The notes beneath the pieces were generated by a model. That model saw only the letters and a program-made list of their open reading frames with translations. It did no database searches and was not told where the DNA came from. 64,000 nucleotides of DNA from an uncultured Bacteroidota bacterium (lineage in GTDB: Bacteria; Bacteroidota; Bacteroidia; Flavobacteriales; Flavobacteriaceae), in assembly GCA_902514625.1 (NCBI GenBank), contig CABXRK010000001.1:17739-81738 (forward strand), written 5' to 3'. How positions within the stretch are numbered: position 1 is the first letter of the stretch; the number at the start of each line of letters is the position of its first letter. Shown here one piece after another: positions 27,734 through 33,664 of this stretch. A program made the position numbers and the translations under genes.

Positions 27734-29044
27734 ATGAAAAAAGAAGTGAAGGTTTATTTGCCTATGGCCGCTGACTTAATTCATAATGGTCACATAAATA
27801 TTATTAAAAAAGCTAGCGAATTAGGCCAAGTTATTGTTGGTCTTCTCACTGATAAGGCTGTTGCTAAATACAAGCGAGTTCCTTTTTTGACTTTTCAACA
27901 AAGAAAATTTATAGCTGAAAATATAGTTGGTGTTCATAAAGTAATTGCGCAAGAGGATGACGATTATGTTTCAATTATTAGGGAAGTCAAACCTGATTAT
28001 TTTGTTCATGGGGATGATTGGAAAGAAGGCCCTCAAAAAAACAAAAGAAAAAGAGTTCTTGAAGTAATGAAAGAAATAGGGGGAAAGGTTATTGAGCCAG
28101 AATATACTAAAGACATATCATCTACAAAATTACACGAACTTATTAAAGAAATTGGAACTACTCCTGATATTCGAAGAAGAAAATTAAAAAGACTCATTGA
28201 CTCTAAACCAATAGTAAGGATATTAGAAGCTCATAGTGGGCTTAGTGGCCTAATAGTTGAAAGTACTAAAGTGTTAAGTTCAGAAGGAATGGAACTTGAA
28301 TTTGATGGAATGTGGGCAAGTAGTCTCACTGATTCTACTTTAAGAGGAAAACCTGACATTGAGGCTGTAGATTTAACTTCAAGATTAACAAGTATCAATG
28401 ACATTTTAGAAGTCACAACTAAACCAATAATATATGATGGAGATACAGGAGGAAAACCGGAACATTTAAATTTTACTGTTAAAACTTTAGAAAGATTAGG
28501 AGTGTCTGCTATTATTATTGAAGATAAAATAGGTTTAAAGAAAAACTCTTTATTTGGTACTGAAGTTGATCAACAACAAGACTCAATTGAAAGTTTTTGT
28601 CATAAAATCAAAACAGCTAAAAACGCTCAGGTAACCTCAGAATTTATGGTCATTGCAAGAATAGAAAGTTTAATTTTACAAGCAGGCATGAAAGATGCAT
28701 TAACTAGGGCCAAATCATATATTGATTCAGGGGTTGATGGTATAATGATTCATTCTAGAGAAAAAACCCCTAATGAAATTTTCGAATTTTGTCTAGAGTA
28801 TAAAAAATTTAGAAGTCATAAACCATTAATTGTTGTTCCTTCTAGTTATAACAAAACAAAGGAAAAAGAATTAATTAACCATGGAGTTAAAGTTGTGATC
28901 TATGCAAATCAACTACTTCGATCTTCCTATCCATCAATGATAAAAACGGCTAAATCCATTTTAAATAATTCTCGAAGTTATGAGTCCTCAAAAGACATGA
29001 TGACAATTAAAGAAATCCTAAATTTAATTCCTGGCGGAAAATAA
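27734..29044 (+). CDS. pepM: Cytidylyltransferase-phosphoenolpyruvate mutase fusion
   Basis: 436 residues. The N-terminal domain (about 1-140) is a TagD-type nucleotidyltransferase with HNGH (17-20) and ISST (128-131), as in glycerol-3-phosphate cytidylyltransferase. The C-terminal domain (about 145-436) is PEP mutase: DGMWASSLTDS, the Mg-binding YDGDTGG (Asp225, Asp227) and the diagnostic EDKxGxxxNS (253-262). PEP mutase makes phosphonopyruvate, the C-P bond forming step. The fused transferase is expected to activate the finished phosphonate as a CMP ester. I chose the ATG at 27734, one base after the mpnS stop; an in-frame ATG at 27710 would overlap mpnS and adds eight residues. Followed by ppd after three bases. 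Confidence 0.95.
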   Translation: MKKEVKVYLPMAADLIHNGHINIIKKASELGQVIVGLLTDKAVAKYKRVPFLTFQQRKFIAENIVGVHKVIAQEDDDYVSIIREVKPDYFVHGDDWKEGPQKNKRKRVLEVMKEIGGKVIEPEYTKDISSTKLHELIKEIGTTPDIRRRKLKRLIDSKPIVRILEAHSGLSGLIVESTKVLSSEGMELEFDGMWASSLTDSTLRGKPDIEAVDLTSRLTSINDILEVTTKPIIYDGDTGGKPEHLNFTVKTLERLGVSAIIIEDKIGLKKNSLFGTEVDQQQDSIESFCHKIKTAKNAQVTSEFMVIARIESLILQAGMKDALTRAKSYIDSGVDGIMIHSREKTPNEIFEFCLEYKKFRSHKPLIVVPSSYNKTKEKELINHGVKVVIYANQLLRSSYPSMIKTAKSILNNSRSYESSKDMMTIKEILNLIPGGK

Positions 29045-29047
29045 ATT

Positions 29048-30175
29048 ATGATTGATCCAAATTTATTTATTGACTTTTTGATAGAAAAAGAAATTAATTT
29101 TTATTCTGGTGTTCCTGATTCTTTATTAAAGGAATTAAGTTTTTACTTTAACAAAAAAATTGATTCTAAAAATCATAAAATTGCTGCAAATGAAGGGGCC
29201 GCAATTGGATTAGCGGCAGGACATCACCTAGCAACTGGAAAAACTCCACTTGTATATTTTCAAAATTCAGGATTAGGTAATGCAATTAACCCGCTGCTTT
29301 CTTTATGCGACTCTACGGTATATAAAATCCCGATGATAATTTTAATTGGCTGGAGAGGAGAGCCAGGGTTTTTTGACGAGCCTCAACATATAAAGCAAGG
29401 TGCAATTCAAGAAAAACTTTTAAATACTCTAGAAATACCCTACGAAATTATTGATAATAAGCTTAAAAATTATAATTTAATTTCTAGTCTAATTTCAAAA
29501 TCAAAAATTGAATCTCGCCCAGTTGCTTTGCTTATAAAAAAAGGCACCTTTTCAAAATTTAAAAATAAAAAACATACTTCTGATACAAGTAAATTAATGC
29601 TTAGAGAAAAAGTTCTTAAGGAAATCTTAAACTCAGAAATTAAAAATGGAATTTTTATAACTACAACAGGTAAAACATCAAGGGAATTCTATGAGTTAAG
29701 AAAGAAAAATAGTGAAATTGTAAATAAAGATTTTTTAACTATTGGATCAATGGGACACTGTTCTCAAATAGCTTTAGGAATTTCTCTATTTAACAAAAAT
29801 GACGTGTACTGTATTGATGGTGATGGTTCAGTTATAATGCATATGGGATCCCTAACTATAAATGGGACTTCTAATTCAAAGAACTTCAAACATATAATTT
29901 TAAATAATGGCTCTCATGAATCCGTTGGTGGTCAACCAACCGTAGGTAAAAAAATAAATTTTTCAAAAATTGCTAAAAATTGTGGATATAAAAAAGTTAA
30001 AAAAATCTCTACTTACACTGAACTAAAAGATTCCATAAAATGGTTAAATTCAAATAAAGGCCCATTATTTCTTGAAATACTTATAAAGAATGGCTCAAGG
30101 AAAAACTTAGGGAGACCTAAAGAAAGCCCTTATGAAAATAAATTGAATTTTATGAAAAAAATTAACAATGAATAA
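29048..30175 (+). CDS. ppd: Phosphonopyruvate decarboxylase
   Basis: Thiamine-diphosphate enzyme that decarboxylates phosphonopyruvate to phosphonoacetaldehyde and so pulls the unfavourable mutase reaction forward. 375 residues. The N-terminal part carries FYSGVPDSLLKEL and the catalytic Glu in AANEGAAIGLAAGHHLATG. The C-terminal part has GDGS (258-261) followed by LNNGSHESVGGQPT, the metal/ThDP signature. The start overlaps nothing; its end overlaps the dehydrogenase start by eight bases. Confidence 0.95.
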   Translation: MIDPNLFIDFLIEKEINFYSGVPDSLLKELSFYFNKKIDSKNHKIAANEGAAIGLAAGHHLATGKTPLVYFQNSGLGNAINPLLSLCDSTVYKIPMIILIGWRGEPGFFDEPQHIKQGAIQEKLLNTLEIPYEIIDNKLKNYNLISSLISKSKIESRPVALLIKKGTFSKFKNKKHTSDTSKLMLREKVLKEILNSEIKNGIFITTTGKTSREFYELRKKNSEIVNKDFLTIGSMGHCSQIALGISLFNKNDVYCIDGDGSVIMHMGSLTINGTSNSKNFKHIILNNGSHESVGGQPTVGKKINFSKIAKNCGYKKVKKISTYTELKDSIKWLNSNKGPLFLEILIKNGSRKNLGRPKESPYENKLNFMKKINNE

Positions 30176-31256
30176 AATCATAAAAGGTGAATTTGAATCA
30201 AATCTTACTAATATACTTTTAAAAGAGAAGCCTAATTCAATTTTAATCGTTACTGGTAAAAACTCTTTTAAAGATAGTGACGCTGAAATATATTTCAATA
30301 AACTTTCTTCGAAATACAATATAACTTTATATTCAAAAACAGAAAAAAATCCATCTTTTAAAGAAATTTTAAGACTATTAATAAAACATGAACAATTAAA
30401 TTTCGATTTGATTGTTGCTTATGGTGGAGGTTCTGTTATTGACTTTTCCAAACTAGTGGCCTTATTTAAAAATAACATATCCCTTTTTAAAAATAACTTC
30501 CAAAACTCAGCTGACTTATTAAATACTATACCAATAATAGCAATCCCAACTACAACAGGATCTGGTGCAGAATCAACAAAATTCGCTGTAATTTATAGAG
30601 AAAACATTAAGTTCTCCATTTTAAATAAAAAAACACTTCCTAAGTATGCTATTCTTGATCCAAAAACAACTTTTTCTCTATCGAAATATCAAATTGCTTG
30701 TTCGGCAATAGATGCAATTTGTCAGTCAATAGAGTCCTTATGGGCTAAAAATAAAAATAGTGAAAGTGAACTATACGCCTTAAAATCTTTAGCATTAATA
30801 TATCCTAATATCTCTAGAATTTATGAAACCGACGAAAACATCCGTTCACTCCTTTTAGAAGGTTCTAATTTAAGTGGTAAAGCAATCAATATTTCTAGAA
30901 CAACAGGCCCTCACGCAATGAGTTACTATCTAACAACTTTTCATGATATTCCTCACGGTGAGGCCGTGGCTATAAATATTGAACCCTTTATTAAAATGAA
31001 TTTTGAAAGTATTCGACAAAAAATTAAAGTGAAATTATTTGAAATTTTTAGGGTAACCACAAAAATTGAATTTATAAACTCTATTGAATTATTAAAATTA
31101 ACATTAGGATTAAAATCAGATTTATCAATGGTAAGTAATTTAAATATTAATGCCTATTCTTCATTTATAAATATTGAAAGATTAAAAAATAATCCAGTAG
31201 AATTAAAAATTAAAGACATACTTAATCTTATAAAGAAGTCATCTTTAAAGAGTTAA
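30168..31256 (+). CDS. Iron-containing alcohol dehydrogenase, predicted phosphonoacetaldehyde reductase
   Basis: 362 residues of the group III (Fe) alcohol dehydrogenase family. NAD(P) site: VAYGGGSVIDFSKL. Metal and active-site segments: IAIPTTTGSGAEST, CSAIDAICQSIESLW (Asp) and the two His stretches GPHAMSYYL and FHDIPHGEA. In an operon with pepM, ppd and mpnS the substrate is predicted to be phosphonoacetaldehyde, reduced to 2-hydroxyethylphosphonate, as by PhpC/Pdh enzymes. That assignment comes from context. Overlaps ppd by eight bases, so translation is probably coupled. Confidence 0.9.
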   Translation: MNKIIKGEFESNLTNILLKEKPNSILIVTGKNSFKDSDAEIYFNKLSSKYNITLYSKTEKNPSFKEILRLLIKHEQLNFDLIVAYGGGSVIDFSKLVALFKNNISLFKNNFQNSADLLNTIPIIAIPTTTGSGAESTKFAVIYRENIKFSILNKKTLPKYAILDPKTTFSLSKYQIACSAIDAICQSIESLWAKNKNSESELYALKSLALIYPNISRIYETDENIRSLLLEGSNLSGKAINISRTTGPHAMSYYLTTFHDIPHGEAVAINIEPFIKMNFESIRQKIKVKLFEIFRVTTKIEFINSIELLKLTLGLKSDLSMVSNLNINAYSSFINIERLKNNPVELKIKDILNLIKKSSLKS

Positions 31257-31429
31257 ATTAAATAGAAGAACTTTAACTTGAATTTTAGCATTTAATAAAT
31301 TTAAATTAAATTTTTTTGTTAAATTCAAATTAATAGATATATAAATAATAATCTCTCAGCTCAAAATTGTAGTTTTATTGAGTTGAAAAAATCTTAAATT
31401 ACATGTTTTATCTCTATAATTATTAAATC

Positions 31430-32485
31430 TTGAATAAGTCAAAGATCAGTCTATTTAGTGAAGGAAATATATATTTTTCAACCTTTATGCCTCTTATAAA
31501 ATCATTTATTGATAAAAAAATTTATGTTTCATATTATACAATAGACTCCAAGGATAAAATATTAAATATTAAAAGCGAATATTTAAAGGCTAAATACTTA
31601 GGATATAAGTTCCTGTCATATATTAGATTTTCATTAATAGAATCTGAATATTTAATAAGTACAACTCCAAATATTGGAACTCCAGGTTATCCATATAAAA
31701 AACCTAAATTAGTAAAAAACTTAGTCCATGTATTCCACTCAATAAGTGATATTTCAATCTACAGAGAAGGATCGTTAGATCATTATGATTCTGTTATATT
31801 GGTGGGCCAATTTCAAAAAAAATCAATAAGAGAACTAGAAAAAAAACGAGGGTTAAAACAAAAAGAGCTTTTGCCTCTAGGCGTCCCTTATATAGATGAT
31901 TTAATTAGGAGTAAAAAAGCAATTAATTTTTCAAAAACAACTATTTTAATTGGTTCCTCTTGGGGTAATAAAGGATGCTTACGTAATTACGGAATAGAAT
32001 TTATAAAAGAGTTAAGCAAAAAAGAATATAATATAATCGTCCGTCCTCATCCTCACTCCCTTCATCATGAAAAAAGATTTATAAATAATTGTAAAAGAGA
32101 ATTATTAAAATGTAAAAATCTAGAATGGGATGATTCTATTAGTCCCTCGGAATCTATGAATAAATCTAACATCTTAATTTCAGACACATCATCTATTAGA
32201 TTTGATTTTTTATTTGTTCATAAAAAACCAGTAATTACTTTGGGTATAAATAGAGATGAAATGAAAGGCTATGAAAGAGAACATCTGGATATAAATTGGA
32301 CTGATAGATCTAATTATGATATTGGACCAGTTATTACGAAAGACCTTATTCATCAATTGGAATCAAAAATAAAATTATCAATTAAGAGTTTTAACAAATC
32401 AAAATTGTTAAAATACAGAAATAAAACTGTTTATAATTTTGGGAAAGGAGCCAATTCAATAACTGAATTTTTTATTAATCAATAA
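31430..32485 (+). CDS. TagB/TagF-like (CDP-glycerol glycerophosphotransferase family) transferase
   Basis: 351 residues, TTG start. The C-terminal half has the family signature: IIVRPHPHSL (about 203-212) and ISDTSSIRFDFLFVHKKPVITL (about 246-267), which match the GT-B-like poly(glycerophosphate) transferases that use CDP-alcohol donors. There is no signal peptide, so it is cytoplasmic or peripheral. Bacteroidota do not make teichoic acid. Next to a TagD-like domain fused to PEP mutase, the simplest reading is transfer of CMP-activated methyl- or hydroxyethylphosphonate to a glycan or lipid. This role is inferred. It begins 173 bp after the dehydrogenase, so it may have its own promoter. Confidence 0.8.
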   Translation: MNKSKISLFSEGNIYFSTFMPLIKSFIDKKIYVSYYTIDSKDKILNIKSEYLKAKYLGYKFLSYIRFSLIESEYLISTTPNIGTPGYPYKKPKLVKNLVHVFHSISDISIYREGSLDHYDSVILVGQFQKKSIRELEKKRGLKQKELLPLGVPYIDDLIRSKKAINFSKTTILIGSSWGNKGCLRNYGIEFIKELSKKEYNIIVRPHPHSLHHEKRFINNCKRELLKCKNLEWDDSISPSESMNKSNILISDTSSIRFDFLFVHKKPVITLGINRDEMKGYEREHLDINWTDRSNYDIGPVITKDLIHQLESKIKLSIKSFNKSKLLKYRNKTVYNFGKGANSITEFFINQ

Positions 32486-32650
32486 AAAAGAAAACTTATA
32501 TCTAAAACTCCTTTTTAACTTATCACAAACTCTTCCAGTAGTTCCACTTCCCATAAAAGGGTCTAATACCAATTCAAACTCTTTAGAAGTTTGAGGTATT
32601 GGTAGAGTTATTATTTCTTCAGGAAAAGGAGCTCTAGTTTCAAAAGAAAA
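32486..32650 (-). pseudogene. Remnant of an N4/N6 DNA methyltransferase
   Basis: On the minus strand a frame of about 55 codons reads R-A-P-F-P-E-E-I-I...LVLDPFMGSGTTGRVCDKLKRSF, the SAM-binding motif I (DPFMGSGTT) of beta-class DNA methyltransferases near their C-terminus. The frame is closed upstream by a stop at 32651-32653. After KRSF the homologous ending is lost and the sequence runs straight into the 3' end of the TagB-like gene. It is thus a 5'- and 3'-truncated leftover, in the same orientation as the other cargo of the array. Confidence 0.75.
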
Positions 32651-32653
32651 TCA

Positions 32654-32789
32654 GATTTAATTTAAGGCACAGAGGTCTAAATTGAGGGTTTTAAATTGAA
32701 ATTTTTGTGGGTTCTATAAGAAATAAAGGGACAAATATCGGGACAAATAAGAAAAAGTGCTAACGGCAAATTTACCGTTAAAACTTTTC
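32654..32789. other. Non-coding segment left of the first tRNA-end copy
   Basis: About 136 bases without a credible ORF. It contains a short tandem GGGACAAATA-type repeat (two copies near 32728-32750) and the hairpin annotated separately. It probably belongs to the tail of the truncated methyltransferase unit. Confidence 0.4.
32761..32780. terminator. Hairpin, possible bidirectional terminator
   Basis: TAACGG and CCGTTA form a perfect 6-bp stem with an 8-base AT loop. T-rich stretches follow on both strands (CTTTTC to the right; CACTTTTTC on the minus strand). It stands where the tRNA-proximal repeat has its AACCCTC/GAGGGTT hairpin, so each tRNA-end copy seems to be followed by a terminator. 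Confidence 0.5.
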
Positions 32790-32959
32790 TTTGTTGGTGG
32801 TCCCACCTGTCCCAGAAACAGAGATGTATTTACACTGATTATCAAGTAGTTAAGTTAACAAGGTGGTTCGATAATCGAACCAATCTAGTTCGAAGTTCGA
32901 ACCATCCCAAAAATTAAGGTTTTTTGACCTTAACCATGATTCAAGTTCCAAAAGGACCA
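32790..32959 (-). repeat. Junction element J2 (170 bp) of the cassette array
   Basis: Read on the plus strand: a 23-bp copy of the tRNA-Met 3' end and flank (32790-32812), 52 bases, palindrome GGTTCGATAATCGAACC (32865-32881), five bases, palindrome AGTTCGAAGTTCGAACC (32887-32903), 34 bases, then a tRNA-3'-end mimic ending TTCCAAAAGGACCA (32938-32959). The DUF1569 stop codon starts one base later. Compared with J1, the 23-bp start is identical and the spacings agree to within one base, while the sequence between the parts differs, as expected for a structural or protein-binding site under selection. Confidence 0.7.
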
Positions 32960-32960
32960 A

Positions 32961-33404
32961 TTATAAAATCCCAAATTGATTAAAGTGATATGAGGTGTGG
33001 AAATGAACTAGTTTCTTAAATAAACTAGTTTCAATATTACCATATATGTTGTGAAAAGTATAATGAGATTTTAACTCCTTAACCATTTTAATGTTTTCAA
33101 TAAGTCTTTTTTTTTGATTTAAAAATGATTCTTCTGAACTAAAAGGTTTAAACTCTTTTAGGGTCTTTGAATTTTTTGGATACTTATTTATATCAAAATC
33201 CAATGACTTTAAATATTTCAAAAATACTTTTCCAAAAAGTCTCCCAAATAATCTTGTCCAAAGACTAATTTTTTGGTTTCCCAACGAGACTTCAATAAAA
33301 TTATTACAATGATTAATCATTTGAACTGAATTCATTTTTCCCCATTTAGGGGATGTCTCTTCATCAAGATAATTCAACTTATCAATAAGGGAATCATAAA
33401 TCAT
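32961..33404 (-). CDS. DUF1569 family protein (DinB-like fold)
   Basis: 147 residues. The family features are visible: PKWGKMNSVQMINHCNNFIEVSLG near the N-terminus and KLVHFHTSYHFNQFGIL at the end, giving the paired His residues of the DinB/YfiT-like four-helix fold. I use the ATG at 33404; a longer frame to 33518 only reads through the repeat block. Its activity is unknown; DinB-like proteins often bind metal and act as thiol-dependent transferases. It is the only gene of its cassette unit, in tRNA-Met orientation. Confidence 0.75.
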   Translation of the reverse strand: MIYDSLIDKLNYLDEETSPKWGKMNSVQMINHCNNFIEVSLGNQKISLWTRLFGRLFGKVFLKYLKSLDFDINKYPKNSKTLKEFKPFSSEESFLNQKKRLIENIKMVKELKSHYTFHNIYGNIETSLFKKLVHFHTSYHFNQFGIL

Positions 33405-33419
33405 ACTACAAATTAATGA

Positions 33420-33511
33420 TTTTGGTTCGACAATTGGTTCGACAATTAAATCATTAAAAACAAAAACCCTCATAGTCAAGGACTTAGAGGGTTTGTTGGT
33501 GGTCCCACCTG
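33420..33511 (-). repeat. 92-bp repeat B, copy of the tRNA-Met downstream block
   Basis: Aligned by hand without gaps to 39730-39821: 76 of 92 positions are identical. It contains two direct GGTTCGA words 12 bp apart (33424 and 33436), an AACCCTC/GAGGGTT hairpin (33464-33494) and, at its right end, TGGTCCCACCTG, the last bases of tRNA-Met. It marks the boundary between the DUF1569 unit and the restriction unit. Confidence 0.8.
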
Positions 33512-33662
33512 TCCTCACAGGAGGGTGTCTCTTCCTTCGTAAATACTGACTTTTTCATTTTTCTTTGGTTCGATTGTCGAACCATTTTGGTTCGTTGTTC
33601 GAACCAATCAATGTTTTATAAAAATCTTATGTAAAACCTAGGTTCAAGTCCCTTTGGGACCA
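33492..33662 (-). repeat. Junction element J1 (171 bp) of the cassette array
   Basis: Read on the plus strand: the same 23-bp tRNA-end copy (33492-33514), 52 bases, palindrome GGTTCGATTGTCGAACC (33567-33583), five bases, palindrome GGTTCGTTGTTCGAACC (33589-33605), 35 bases, then a tRNA-3'-end mimic ending TTCAAGTCCCTTTGGGACCA (33641-33662). The mimic matches the tRNA-Met 3' end at 17 of 22 positions but is inverted relative to it. The hsdR stop codon begins two bases later. Both palindrome pairs in the array have a 22-bp period. Confidence 0.7.
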
Positions 33663-33664
33663 TG

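Noticed and set aside
26377..31429. C-P lyase or phosphonatase genes for phosphonate use
   Set aside because: None of the phn lyase or phnX/phnW signatures is present; the cluster is biosynthetic.
33405..33518. N-terminal extension of the DUF1569 frame
   Set aside because: The extra residues are a translation of repeat B and the tRNA end; the family domain begins at the ATG at 33404.
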